From positions 1 through 49,173 of the forward strand of contig JAFGGG010000020.1 of the NCBI GenBank assembly GCA_016930675.1: DNA of 49,173 bases, read 5' to 3'. The notes below the pieces were generated by a model, which worked only from the letters and a program-made list of their open reading frames with translations, did not search any database and was not told where the DNA came from. The translations under genes were made by a program, and so were the position numbers. Source of the stretch: Spirochaetales bacterium (lineage in GTDB: Bacteria > Spirochaetota > Spirochaetia > SZUA-6 > RPPD01). Below are positions 8,328 to 17,969 of the stretch, one piece after another (position 1 is the stretch's first letter; each line of letters starts with the position of its first letter).

Positions 8328-9208
8328 TATTTTATGTTTTTGATAACAATCTGCTTAATAACCACATCCTGAACCGGCTTGTCTCCGCTTGCTGTGGGCA
8401 CATTCTCTATGGCGTGCACTACCTCCATGCCGTGCACGACCTTGCCGAATACGGTATGTTTCCCGTTAAGCCAGGAGCAGCCCTCCCTTTTTGTTACGAT
8501 AAAAAATTGGGAGCCGTTTGTATCGGGTCCCGAATTGGCCATACAGAGGGTGGCATAATCCACAGGGTGAATAAGCGCCATACCATAAACTTTTTCCGTT
8601 AAACCGATCTTGGTTTTAAAGTATTCCACGGTTTTCCCCATGAGAATTTGCACGCTTTGTTTGTTAACAGCATGCTCTATTATGGCTTTAATATCCGCAT
8701 CAGGCACATCACCCTTATGCTTTTGAGCATAAGGCACAATTATGAAGTTCCAGACCTGGATAGCGGTGCTTTCATCGTTAATGGCACCTTTCAGTTCCGG
8801 TCCCTGAATAAAGCATTCGTCTTCGAATTTATAGCCGGGGCCTCCTGTTCCGGTCCCTAAGGGACAGCCGCCCTGGATCATAAAATCTTTGATTACTCTA
8901 TGGAATATGAGCCCGTCATAGAAAGGCTTTTTCTGCTTTTGTCCGGTAGCCGGATCCTTCCACTCTTTCGTGCCCATGGCCAGACCGGTAAAGTTCTCCA
9001 CTGTTTTAGGAGTTTTTTCTTCAAACAGTTTTACCACAAATTCGCCTTTGCTGGTGCTAAAAAAAGCGTACAGTCCTTTTTCTTGTGGCGTATATGCGCT
9101 GTCTGTTTTTTCCGTGTTTTGTTCCATTTTTTTATACTCCGAACCTTCTCCGCCGCAGGAGAATAAGATTAATGCGAATAAGATTATCATAATAAGCAGA
9201 TTTTTCAT
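8327..9208 (-). CDS. Lipoprotein cyclophilin-type peptidyl-prolyl isomerase with insertion
   Basis: 293 residues from the ATG at 9208, preceded by AGGTAGG; upstream in-frame codons lack a site. The N-terminus MKNLLIMIILFALILFSC is a lipoprotein signal (lipobox LFSC). The cyclophilin core is intact: FHRVIKDFMIQGG carries the catalytic Arg and Phe, followed by MANSGPDTNGSQFFIV and WLNGKHTVFGKV. Between FEDECFIQGPELKG and YATLCMANSG there is an extra segment of roughly 75 residues, mostly helical, absent from typical 160-170 residue cyclophilins. The likely role is folding of exported proteins on the periplasmic face. It is coupled to the downstream hydrolase. Confidence 0.92.
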   Translation of the reverse strand: MKNLLIMIILFALILFSCGGEGSEYKKMEQNTEKTDSAYTPQEKGLYAFFSTSKGEFVVKLFEEKTPKTVENFTGLAMGTKEWKDPATGQKQKKPFYDGLIFHRVIKDFMIQGGCPLGTGTGGPGYKFEDECFIQGPELKGAINDESTAIQVWNFIIVPYAQKHKGDVPDADIKAIIEHAVNKQSVQILMGKTVEYFKTKIGLTEKVYGMALIHPVDYATLCMANSGPDTNGSQFFIVTKREGCSWLNGKHTVFGKVVHGMEVVHAIENVPTASGDKPVQDVVIKQIVIKNIK

Positions 9209-9328
9209 AAAATGCCTACCTGTGTTTGTTGGATGTGCCCATACCCTACGTGACCAGGTGAATATTGTCAAGTATTTATTGTATATTCTCTGTAAAATAG
9301 CGAGTAATAAGAATATCAAAGCGGCTGT

Positions 9329-11707
9329 TTATCCCAAGAGGGGTATGTTCATTTTAAAGCAGGGTCCCGGATTTTGGATAAGCTCAATAGTTCCGTCCAA
9401 CTGTTTTTCAATTATAGTATAGACAATTTGCATGCCCAAAGATTCTGTTTCACGGGTATTAAATTTCTGGGGAAAGCCGATGCCATTGTCTTGAACGCAT
9501 AAATATACCATTTTATGCTTAAGGTGGCGGCAGACAACAGAAATCTCCGCGGATTCGCTTGCCTGTTTTCGGGGAAAGGCGTGTTTCAGAGAATTTGAGA
9601 CCAGCTCGTTTACCACAAGACCGAGGGGAATAGCCTTTTCAAGCGGAATGTAAATGTCTTCCGAATCCACATTTATAAAAACCACGGAATCCATCGAATG
9701 AGAAATCTTAAGACTATCCGCTAATTCCCTTAAATAATGCTTAAGATTAAGCTTTGTTAAATCCTTGCTTTTATAGAGATGTTCATGGATTATCGACATG
9801 GACTTGATTCTATTCTGAAGCGCTTTGAAATGCTGAGCCATATCCTTTTGTTCATACTGGCGGCTCTGCAGATTCAAGAGGCTGTTTATTACCTGAAGAT
9901 TATTTTTTACTCTGTGATGTACTTCCTTAATCAGAAGTTCTTTTTCTTTGTTGGAAGCGGACAGATGTTCGGCTTGTTGGGAAAGTTTTTCAACAAGCTT
10001 GACACTTTTTAATGCGCTGCTCACCTGAATGGCCAGATTTTCATAAATGGGGCCCTCGAGACCGCTATATTCCATTATCAGAAAACCCAGTTTTTCAGTT
10101 TGAACGAATAAAGGCATGATAATAAGGCATTCATTTTTTGTTGTGCCTTTGAAACAGCAGGGTACGATAGACGCGGTTGCTATTTCTTCTTTTTCCAGCA
10201 GGTCTGTGCGGCTTTTATTCCTTTCAACAGCCTCAATGAAACGGCTGAAGCGTAAATCATTACTCTGGCGGGTAAATTCGGTTATATAAAAACGCTCAAT
10301 TCCCTGACCGGGCAACGCTCTTAAAAAAGCCTGTTTTAATGCCCCCATATCAACTGAGGCTATGAGGTCTTGGCCGATCCAGCTGATCTCTCTGAACAAG
10401 CGGTCAGCCTTTATTATATATTCAGCTTCGATCTTGTGTTCTATTTTCCATAATGCTTCCACTGCCTTGGTTCGTAAGTTAAGCAGCTTAATTATGTCTT
10501 TCTGTTCATTAAGAAAGGGCAATAATTCATTAAAAAGAATGGCAAGGATATGACACCAGCCGAAAATGTCAATATTTTCCGGTTCCACATTAGTAACCGT
10601 ATTTTCAACTGATTTTAAGAACAGCTGGTCGTCGGACTTTACCAAGGCTTCAAACAGACTCTTAACCAGTTGGTTGATCCAATTTTCCAAGATATTGATG
10701 GATGTCGTGGCCACGAAATAAACTTCGATTTTATGCTTAATCTTTTTGATCAAAGTTTTATTTACAGGTGATAAAAAATCGGCTGTTTGCTTTGATTTTT
10801 TATACTGAACAGGATTGGAAAAATAATATTTGCTTTCCTGATAACAGCCGCAGGAATTTCTGATGCGTAAGTGTGTGGGAAGAATCCTCTTGTTCGGACA
10901 GTCTTTCCCGTTCAGCTGGTCAACAAGCATAGTCACGGCTTCACGTCCCAGAGTAGTAAAGGGCTGGTGCACGGTTGTTAACTGAGGTTTGATAAAGCGG
11001 CCTTGCCTGATATTATCGAATCCTGTTAAGGCTATGTCTTCGGGAACCCGTATTCCTCTTTTTAAAAGTGCATGCAGTACTCCTATGGCTGTCCAGTCGT
11101 TGGACATCATTACAGCATCGCATTGAATTTTACGTTGATCGAATAAGAGCTCAATGGTCTTCTCGCTGGAACTGCTAAAAAAGGTGCCGGGAGCCACAAA
11201 CTCCGGGTCCGGACTGATATTATGCATCTTCAGGCCGTCAAGATAGCCGGCATAGCGGGCCTGAGCTTCAGGATTATCGGCAGGTCCTTGAATAAAGGCG
11301 ATGCGCCGGAAATCATGTTCCTCTACCAAATGAGACACCATATCGGACATCCCTTTTTTATTATCAATCAAAATGCTTGGACTGTCTTTGATTTCCATAC
11401 TGATACTTACATTGGGAAGAGCTTTAAAAGGCTCGTAGAACTGCTTGAACCTTTTAAAAGGGACATAGTTGCCTATTACCGCCGACATGATAATGACCCC
11501 GTCCAATTGAGAGGGAAGAACCAGATCGTATGTATTATTTTTCTGCACAGAGTTCTCTTGAGGACAGTCGACAGCACCTCCGGAGAAACAGTAGAGGTTG
11601 CAGTCAAATTCTTTGGCCGCTTTCATCACGCCCGACCATATCTTTAACTGATAGTCGTCATAAAAGAAATCGATTAATAGACCAATGCGCGGGCGTTTCT
11701 TAGGCAT
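9329..11707 (-). CDS. LacI-type sensor / HisKA_2 histidine kinase (copy 1)
   Basis: 792 residues. Residues 1-290 form a periplasmic-binding-protein-like sugar-sensor domain of the LacI class (RPRIGLLIDFF, HLVEEHDFRRIAFIQGP, IRVPEDIALTGFDN, PQLTTVHQPF), but no helix-turn-helix precedes it and there is no membrane segment. A cysteine motif RNSCGC follows. After a helical linker and a GAF-like region comes a HisKA_2 dimerisation domain (EVHHRVKNNLQVINSLLNLQ, phospho-His near residue 597) and a HATPase_c domain (NELVSNSLKHAF, DNGIGFP, SLGMQIV). It should therefore sense a ligand in the cytosol and phosphorylate a response regulator that is not encoded nearby. It has an AAGGTG site seven bases before the ATG. 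Confidence 0.93.
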   Translation of the reverse strand: MPKKRPRIGLLIDFFYDDYQLKIWSGVMKAAKEFDCNLYCFSGGAVDCPQENSVQKNNTYDLVLPSQLDGVIIMSAVIGNYVPFKRFKQFYEPFKALPNVSISMEIKDSPSILIDNKKGMSDMVSHLVEEHDFRRIAFIQGPADNPEAQARYAGYLDGLKMHNISPDPEFVAPGTFFSSSSEKTIELLFDQRKIQCDAVMMSNDWTAIGVLHALLKRGIRVPEDIALTGFDNIRQGRFIKPQLTTVHQPFTTLGREAVTMLVDQLNGKDCPNKRILPTHLRIRNSCGCYQESKYYFSNPVQYKKSKQTADFLSPVNKTLIKKIKHKIEVYFVATTSINILENWINQLVKSLFEALVKSDDQLFLKSVENTVTNVEPENIDIFGWCHILAILFNELLPFLNEQKDIIKLLNLRTKAVEALWKIEHKIEAEYIIKADRLFREISWIGQDLIASVDMGALKQAFLRALPGQGIERFYITEFTRQSNDLRFSRFIEAVERNKSRTDLLEKEEIATASIVPCCFKGTTKNECLIIMPLFVQTEKLGFLIMEYSGLEGPIYENLAIQVSSALKSVKLVEKLSQQAEHLSASNKEKELLIKEVHHRVKNNLQVINSLLNLQSRQYEQKDMAQHFKALQNRIKSMSIIHEHLYKSKDLTKLNLKHYLRELADSLKISHSMDSVVFINVDSEDIYIPLEKAIPLGLVVNELVSNSLKHAFPRKQASESAEISVVCRHLKHKMVYLCVQDNGIGFPQKFNTRETESLGMQIVYTIIEKQLDGTIELIQNPGPCFKMNIPLLG

Positions 11708-11835
11708 TTATGTACACCTTATATAGAGTTGTCTTGCTTTAAATTATATGTATTCAGATAATAAATGAAAGGTTTTTTAGTTTTGCGGAAGGTTGTTCTA
11801 TTTCTCATTCGCCTTGTGCGTTCAGAAGACGGTAT

Positions 11836-14214
11836 TTATTCCGGGAGGGGGATATGTATATTGAAACGGGGACCGTCTTCAAATACAAGGTCAAGTTTCC
11901 CCTCCAATTGATTGTTGATAATGTTGTACACAATCTGCATGCCCAGGGATGTTGTGTTTCGTATATCAAAACCTTTATCAAAGCCGCTGCCGTTATCATG
12001 AATACTTAAGAAGATTTTTTTCCCTTTAGTGTGGCGGCAGATAACTTCGATTTCCGGAGGTTTTTTTGTCTTTTTTGGATTGAAAGCGTGTTTAAGAGAA
12101 TTGGATACCAGTTCATTGACCACGAGCCCCAGCGGAATGGCTCTTTCAAAGTTAATGTTAATTTCTTCCTCGTCGAATATATAAGATGTGTTTATATCGG
12201 AAGAATAAGATATTTTAAGGTAATTAATTAATGATTTTAAGTAATGCTTGAGGTTAAGTTTGGAAAAATCATTGTCCCGATAAAGTTGCTCATGCAATAT
12301 CGCCATGGATTTAACTCGGTTCTGAATGGCTTTAAACTGATCGATTATTTCTTTGTTTGAAGTCTGGCGTCTTTGCAGATTTAGAAAGCTGTATATTACC
12401 TGCAGGTTGTTCTTTACCCGATGATGTATTTCTTTTAAAAGGGTCTCTTTTTCTTTATTAGAGGTGGATAGGTATTCGGTTTGTCTGGAAAACCCATCCA
12501 CAATACGAGCCCCTTTAAGAGCGTTGCTTAACTGAATAGCTATGTTTAAATAAGTGAGTCCTTCCAGATTATTGTGTTCCAGAATAAAAAAACCGAGGCT
12601 TTCATGTTGAACAAATAAAGGAAGAATAATAAGGCATTCCCTTTTCCGCTTTCCTTTAAAGCAGAGGGTAATAATCGATTCTGTTTCTACTGAATCCCTT
12701 TTCAATAGATCGCGGCGTGATTTTGCGTTTTCATAGGCATGGATAAAACGACTGTTGGTAAAAGAATTATCGCTATCCGTATATATCGTGATATAAAAGC
12801 GGTTGATTCCGATACGAGGAAGGAGCCTGTCAATTATCTGTGTAAATTTTTTTGTATTAAACAGAGAGAGCAACTCTTGGCCGATCGATATGACAACATC
12901 ACGCATACTGGCAGCTTTGGCTTCGTATTCGGCTTCATCCCTCATTTCAATTTCCCAAAGAAATTCTGATGCTCTTTTCCATAGGTTGAGTAAGGTAACT
13001 ATATCTTTAGGAGTGGAAAGCAAAGACAGTAATTTATCAAAAGGGATAGCGAGGATCCGGCGCCAGCAAAAGATATCAATATTTTCCGGTTCAACCTGGG
13101 CAATAGTATTTTCAAGGGTATTTAAAAAAATCTCTTCATTGGATTTTAAGAGGGATGTAAAATAGTCTTCCACAAGATTTTCGATCCAAGATGAGTATGA
13201 ATTTCTGCGGGTTGGATTAATAACATATTTCTCTATCTTGCGTGCTACTTCCTGAATAAGCTCGTGCTTAATATTTTGTAACAGCCCCGGTGTCAGAGAT
13301 CCGGTGCTGCCGGGAGCAGGTGTAAAAAAATATGCTTTGCTTTCAAAACTGCATCCGCAAGAGCGTCTGATGCGTAAGTGCGTGGGGAGCATTGTACGCT
13401 TGGGGCAATGAAATCCCTTAATCTGGGTTAACAACATATCAACTGCCTGGCAACCTAAATCCGTTATGGGTTGGTGTACGGTCGTCAATTGCGGTTTTGT
13501 AAAACGGCCTGCCTTACTATTATCGAAACCCACAATCGCAACATCTTCGGGTACGCGGATATTCCTTTGCTGCAAAGCATCTATGGCACCTAATGCAGTA
13601 AGATCGCAACAGGCAATAATAGCATCGCAGCTCATCTTGCGCCGATCAAAAAAAATACTTACCGCATTTTTACCTGCATCTATGGTAAAGTAACCGGGTG
13701 CAACCAGTCCGGGATCAAATTCAAGGTTGTATTGAGCAAGGGCTTTTTTGTAAGCAGTGTAACGCTCTTTAGCCTCGGGATTATTCTCAGGGCCTTTGAT
13801 AAAAGCAATACGTCTATAGTGGTGTTCCTCGACAAGATGTTCGACTGTTTCTATTATGCCTTTTGCATTATCTACAAGCAGGCTGGGGCAGCCCTCAATT
13901 TCCACACCGATACTTACATTGGGAATTGATGTAAAAGGCTCGTAAAAACTATTGAATTTTTTTTTGGAAATATGGGTTAAAATTCCTGCCGATACTATAA
14001 TCACACCGTCCAACTGCGATGGTGCGACTAAATCATAGGCAGTATTGCGCTTAGTTGAAAATAAAAGATGGCCTTCCAACTCGCCGCCGAGAAAGCAGTA
14101 AAGGTTTAGATCGTGATCCTCGGCCGCTTTCTGCATACCGGACCATATCTTTAATTGGTACTCTTCTAACAGGAAATCGAACAACAAACCAATACGCGGA
14201 CGTTGCTGAGGCAC
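11836..14214 (-). CDS. LacI-type sensor / HisKA_2 histidine kinase (copy 2)
   Basis: I place the start at GTG 14214, which has AAGGGGAA upstream. This gives 792 residues, the same as its neighbour, and aligns VPQQRPRIGLL with the neighbour's MPKKRPRIGLL. A longer ATG version would add an unrelated 45-residue leader. The domain order is the same: sugar-sensor domain without HTH, RRSCGC cysteine motif, helical linker, GAF-like region, HisKA_2 (EIHHRVKNNLQVIYSFLNLQ) and HATPase_c (NELVSNSLKHAF, DNGSGFD). It is a tandem paralogue 128 bp upstream of copy 1, probably cotranscribed. Sensor domains have diverged more than the kinase core, suggesting different ligands (inference). No response regulator is adjacent. 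Confidence 0.92.
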   Translation of the reverse strand: MPQQRPRIGLLFDFLLEEYQLKIWSGMQKAAEDHDLNLYCFLGGELEGHLLFSTKRNTAYDLVAPSQLDGVIIVSAGILTHISKKKFNSFYEPFTSIPNVSIGVEIEGCPSLLVDNAKGIIETVEHLVEEHHYRRIAFIKGPENNPEAKERYTAYKKALAQYNLEFDPGLVAPGYFTIDAGKNAVSIFFDRRKMSCDAIIACCDLTALGAIDALQQRNIRVPEDVAIVGFDNSKAGRFTKPQLTTVHQPITDLGCQAVDMLLTQIKGFHCPKRTMLPTHLRIRRSCGCSFESKAYFFTPAPGSTGSLTPGLLQNIKHELIQEVARKIEKYVINPTRRNSYSSWIENLVEDYFTSLLKSNEEIFLNTLENTIAQVEPENIDIFCWRRILAIPFDKLLSLLSTPKDIVTLLNLWKRASEFLWEIEMRDEAEYEAKAASMRDVVISIGQELLSLFNTKKFTQIIDRLLPRIGINRFYITIYTDSDNSFTNSRFIHAYENAKSRRDLLKRDSVETESIITLCFKGKRKRECLIILPLFVQHESLGFFILEHNNLEGLTYLNIAIQLSNALKGARIVDGFSRQTEYLSTSNKEKETLLKEIHHRVKNNLQVIYSFLNLQRRQTSNKEIIDQFKAIQNRVKSMAILHEQLYRDNDFSKLNLKHYLKSLINYLKISYSSDINTSYIFDEEEININFERAIPLGLVVNELVSNSLKHAFNPKKTKKPPEIEVICRHTKGKKIFLSIHDNGSGFDKGFDIRNTTSLGMQIVYNIINNQLEGKLDLVFEDGPRFNIHIPLPE

Positions 14215-14329
14215 TGAGGTTCCCCTTGTATTACTATTAATTATATCTATTTTAATGCATAAATAAAGTTTTTCGCAGGAGAAGATTTTACAATTTTTTA
14301 CGGAAATTTTACAGGTGATTACAGGATAG

Positions 14330-15535
14330 ATGGTATGCTGTTCAAACATGAGAAGAATATTTTATATTTTATTACTGTTTTATTGTCTGATTGTACCAGG
14401 TGTTCAAGCAGGAGAAAATAAACCGGATACTGCGATAATAAATTATGTGTTCACGGAGGGGAGTCGCGGACATCAGCAGATATATGTTGTGGATAAACAG
14501 CTAAAGGTTTATCGGTTAACAGATTATAAAGAGGAACATCATTTTTTTAGAATCTTCGTTTCGTCCGACAGGAAAAAAATTGCATTTCAGGTTGTGATGC
14601 ATAGTCGGCGATTTTTAAGAATTATAGATATTAACTCTTCTTCTGAAATGAAAAGCACGGAACTGCTGCATAATGTCATAATCCACAACGTATCATGGTC
14701 CGCTGACGACAAATACATTGCCGTTGTCTGCGGCGACAAACTGCCGTATGAGCTGTGCATTATCGATTCCTCGTCGTTTGCAAAAAGCATATTAACCAAT
14801 TTCGATGTATACAGTCCGGTAGTTAAGTGGTCGAGACAAGGACATAAATTATTATTTGTAATGCATGATACAGTTATGTTCGCAGAAGCGCCCGCGAAGG
14901 TTTTCGCACAATTTAAAATCGGCAGCAGGCTTATTGAGTGGGACGAGAACGGACAAGGTGTGATTGTTTTTTCAAAAGATATATATCACATGACACTCAA
15001 TGGTACTAAAAAAGTACTGTATGCGAATGTTATGCAGCAAATGCTTATGCCGCAGGATCATATGGGATCCTTTCGCTATCCGGGGATATTGCTTGGTGCA
15101 ACATATTCGTTGGATCGAAAAAAGTGTATTCTTTATACCGATGTTTCGCCGCCTGAAGTGAGTATGGTGTATCTTAGGATGTACTTCATAGATATTGAAA
15201 ATAAAATAACAATCCCTCTTGCGGATGTGTTTAATTTTCAAGGCAGCAATGGTTTTTTTGATGAAATGGATTACAGGTCCTGTGATTTTTCTCCTGATAG
15301 TAAGCGCCTTGTTTGTGATTCCAACGGGGGGATAAATATCTTGGATATGGAGAGCGGTACCACGGTACGCACTTCCGAAGAGGAGTATGTCTTTCGGGCA
15401 CCGGAATTTTCCGCGGATGGGAGATATATATTCTTCAAAGGCTGTAAAAAAGGCAGGTCTGAGGTTGAGTCTGTGTATTATGTGAATGCCGGCGGGGCGG
15501 TAATATCCGGCTCAGAACTGCAATTAAATTATTAA
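14330..15535 (+). CDS. Exported TolB/PD40-like beta-propeller protein
   Basis: 401 residues from ATG 14330, or 395 from ATG 14348, which better abuts the signal peptide MRRIFYILLLFYCLIVPGVQA; the site upstream is weak in both cases. The mature protein has recurring 'W/FSxDxKxIAF' blades: FVSSDRKKIAFQ, SWSADDKYIAVV, DFSPDSKRLVCD and EFSADGRYIFFK. That is the WD40-like/PD40 propeller pattern of TolB. It has neither a TolB N-terminal domain nor a peptidase domain, so it is probably a periplasmic binding propeller. It is divergent from the kinase pair, with about 115 bp between starts. Confidence 0.75.
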   Translation: MVCCSNMRRIFYILLLFYCLIVPGVQAGENKPDTAIINYVFTEGSRGHQQIYVVDKQLKVYRLTDYKEEHHFFRIFVSSDRKKIAFQVVMHSRRFLRIIDINSSSEMKSTELLHNVIIHNVSWSADDKYIAVVCGDKLPYELCIIDSSSFAKSILTNFDVYSPVVKWSRQGHKLLFVMHDTVMFAEAPAKVFAQFKIGSRLIEWDENGQGVIVFSKDIYHMTLNGTKKVLYANVMQQMLMPQDHMGSFRYPGILLGATYSLDRKKCILYTDVSPPEVSMVYLRMYFIDIENKITIPLADVFNFQGSNGFFDEMDYRSCDFSPDSKRLVCDSNGGINILDMESGTTVRTSEEEYVFRAPEFSADGRYIFFKGCKKGRSEVESVYYVNAGGAVISGSELQLNY

Positions 15536-15622
15536 CACGCACGGATTTAAAAACGGATTGATGTGTTAAAAATTATTGAGTTTCTTTTTTCTTAAGAACG
15601 TATATAATGTATCTCATAAGCT

Positions 15623-17143
15623 ATGAGGAACAAACTAGATACTATCAATGTTGTTTTCAGTACGCTTGGTTCTCTGCTGTTTATTCTGGGCGCGGCGCTT
15701 TTGCTGCCGCTTGTTGTGGGATTGATATACGGTGAGATCCAACAGGGACTCAGCACCTGGTATGCTTTTCTTATTCCCGCTGCCGTTACCATGGCCTGCG
15801 GACTGCTGCTTTTTCACATTTTTCCCAAAGGCAGACCGAATACCAAAGCCTCAATGTTGATATGCAGCCTGACGTGGCTGGTCTTTTCCTGTTTGGGCGC
15901 GCTGCCCTTTGTCTTTGCCATAGGCGCGAGTTTTTTAGACGGTTTTTTTGAGACAATGAGCGGTTTTACTACCACAGGTATTACCATGTTTCAGGGACTG
16001 GATAATCTTCCCAAAAGCATTATTTTCTGGCGGGCCCTTATCCAATGGATCGGGGGCTTGGGCATTCTCACCCTGTTTCTCGCGGCGCTCTACAGAAAGG
16101 GCAGCGCGCATTTACTTTTTAACGCTGAAAGTCATAAGATAGAAGCGGTCCGTCCCGTGCCGGGCCTGGCCAATACCATAAAAATCCTCTGGCTGATTTA
16201 TTGCGGATTCACTCTGCTGATTATTTTTTTACTTATAATCGCGGGTATGAGCTGTTTTGACAGTATCTGTCATAGCTTTACTGCGCTGTCCACGGGAGGT
16301 TTTTCACCCTATGACGCCAGCATCGGTTATTATCAGGCTTCAGGACATGTCAATTACGCTTTTATTGAATATATCCTTATCTTGGGAATGATCCTGGGAG
16401 GTACAAACTTTCTCATTCATTATAGAGTGTTGAAAGGTGATGTAAAGGCATTAGGCGATAATTCTGAAATGCGCCACTGGTGGGGGTTTATTCTGGTTTT
16501 TGTGATATTCATTTTTGCGGAACGGGTAATCAAAATATTTCCTTTGCCGCAGCTCGCGGAAAATCCGCTTGCCTTCTGGCAGCAGGCGGAAAGGAATTTC
16601 CGGGCCGTGCTTTTTCAAACAACCGCGATTCTGACCACAACCGGCTTTGCCACGGAAGACATCGGCAGCCCCGCGTTCGGATTTTTGGCCAAACAGCTTT
16701 TCCTGTTGATGATGATAATCGGCGGCTGTGTGGGTTCAACGGGCGGCGGCATCAAGGTGTTCAGGGTAAGTGTGCTGTTAAAAGTAATAAAGAGGGAGGT
16801 TTCCAGACTGAGCATACCGCGCAGAGCGGTATCTCCGCTGGTTATCGACGGTAAAATAATTCCTCCGGGTGAAATTGTTAAAATCTGCGGCATCTTTATT
16901 GCGTGGATCGCGATTATCATTATAGGCGGTTGTATCACGGCTCTGCTGTCTTCGCTTGATGTGGTAAGTTCTTTTTCAGGCATGTGCAGCGCTTTGGGTA
17001 ATATCGGGCCCTGTTACATAACCACGCAGGAAATGAGTCAGTTGCACCCCCTTATAAAGCTTATTTATATTTTTGGTATGCTGGCGGGGAGGCTGGAGAT
17101 CCTGCCCGTGCTGCTTTTGTTCAGAAAAAGATCGTGGATGTAA
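15623..17143 (+). CDS. trkH: Potassium uptake channel subunit TrkH
   Basis: 506 residues with about ten hydrophobic segments. The four selectivity-filter loops typical of the Trk/Ktr/HKT family are recognisable: GFTTTGITMF, SLALSTGGFSPY-type (ALSTGGFSPYD), TTTGFATEDIG and ALGNIGPCY. It forms the membrane K+ pathway regulated by the TrkA RCK subunit, which is encoded next. ATG 15623 gives MRNKLDTINVVF; no strong ribosome binding site is seen, so a slightly different start cannot be excluded. Length matches the family (480-510). Confidence 0.95.
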   Translation: MRNKLDTINVVFSTLGSLLFILGAALLLPLVVGLIYGEIQQGLSTWYAFLIPAAVTMACGLLLFHIFPKGRPNTKASMLICSLTWLVFSCLGALPFVFAIGASFLDGFFETMSGFTTTGITMFQGLDNLPKSIIFWRALIQWIGGLGILTLFLAALYRKGSAHLLFNAESHKIEAVRPVPGLANTIKILWLIYCGFTLLIIFLLIIAGMSCFDSICHSFTALSTGGFSPYDASIGYYQASGHVNYAFIEYILILGMILGGTNFLIHYRVLKGDVKALGDNSEMRHWWGFILVFVIFIFAERVIKIFPLPQLAENPLAFWQQAERNFRAVLFQTTAILTTTGFATEDIGSPAFGFLAKQLFLLMMIIGGCVGSTGGGIKVFRVSVLLKVIKREVSRLSIPRRAVSPLVIDGKIIPPGEIVKICGIFIAWIAIIIIGGCITALLSSLDVVSSFSGMCSALGNIGPCYITTQEMSQLHPLIKLIYIFGMLAGRLEILPVLLLFRKRSWM

Positions 17144-17164
17144 ATATAAAAGGGAGGTAAAGAT

Positions 17165-17872
17165 ATGTATATTATTGTGGCCGGAGCAGGAACAATCGGT
17201 CAGGAGATTATCAAACTGCTTGTGGACAGCAAACACAATGTAGTGGTTATCGATATGAACGCGGATGCCTGTCAGTATATTCACAGTGAAACAGGGGCGC
17301 TTACTATTGTGGGAAACGCCACGGACCTCACGGTTTTGGAAAAGGCCGGAGCCAAAAACGCTGATATTATTTTGTGTCTGACACGGTTGGATTCGGATAA
17401 CATAGCGTGCGCGCTGCTTGCCAAAAGTATGGGCATCCCCAAAATAATCGCCCGCCTCAGGAATCCCCGTTATGAAGAGTCATATAAGCTGGCGGGCGTG
17501 ACAATAATTGTAAGAGTGGCGGATCTGTTGATTAATCAAATAATCGTTGAAATAGAACAGCCCAAAGTAAGAAGCGTCATGTCCTTAAGCCGCGGCAGAG
17601 CCGAGGTGTTTGCCATTAAAATACCCGGAAAAGCCAAAAGTATCGGAATGAAGATTAAAGAAATCACACAGCATAAAAAATTTCCGGGCGATTGCGTGTT
17701 TATGGGAATTTACAGAGAAGCCCAGGATGAGTTTTTTATTCCCCGCGGCGAGCATGAGCTGAAAGCGGACGATACCGTATTTCTTATCGCAAAAAAAGAA
17801 TACATTGATACTGTTGTTGACTTATTAACTCAGGAAAAATTCAGACTATGGCCCAGATTATCAAAAAAGTAA
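17165..17872 (+). CDS. trkA: Trk potassium system regulatory subunit TrkA
   Basis: 235 residues. The N-terminal RCK domain has the nucleotide-binding GAGTIG glycine motif at residues 7-12, the acidic VVVID at the end of beta-2, and NATDLTVLEKAG. A TrkA_C domain (AEVFAIKIPGKAK... ELKADDTVFLIAKK) completes it, so this is the single-RCK (half-length) form. It has a strong GGGAGGT site and follows trkH by 21 bp, indicating an operon. It gates TrkH in response to nucleotides. Confidence 0.95.
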   Translation: MYIIVAGAGTIGQEIIKLLVDSKHNVVVIDMNADACQYIHSETGALTIVGNATDLTVLEKAGAKNADIILCLTRLDSDNIACALLAKSMGIPKIIARLRNPRYEESYKLAGVTIIVRVADLLINQIIVEIEQPKVRSVMSLSRGRAEVFAIKIPGKAKSIGMKIKEITQHKKFPGDCVFMGIYREAQDEFFIPRGEHELKADDTVFLIAKKEYIDTVVDLLTQEKFRLWPRLSKK

Positions 17873-17969
17873 AAGGACAATCAACTTTTTTTTATTGAAC
17901 CAACCATATTGACAGATACACGCAGAAGTTTTTGAATAAATATATATCCCATAGGATAAGGGGGAAGTT

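Noticed and set aside
14215..14349. Extended ATG start for the second histidine kinase
   Set aside because: Adds 45 residues with no homology to the paralogue; the GTG start with AAGGGGAA gives the same length as copy 1.
15532..15569. TTAACAC...GTGTTAA inverted repeat with ACGGATT words after the 14330 gene
   Set aside because: A 7-bp stem with a 24-base loop and no T-run adjoining it is too weak for a terminator; the ACGGATT words alone do not make a clear copy of the dispersed repeat.
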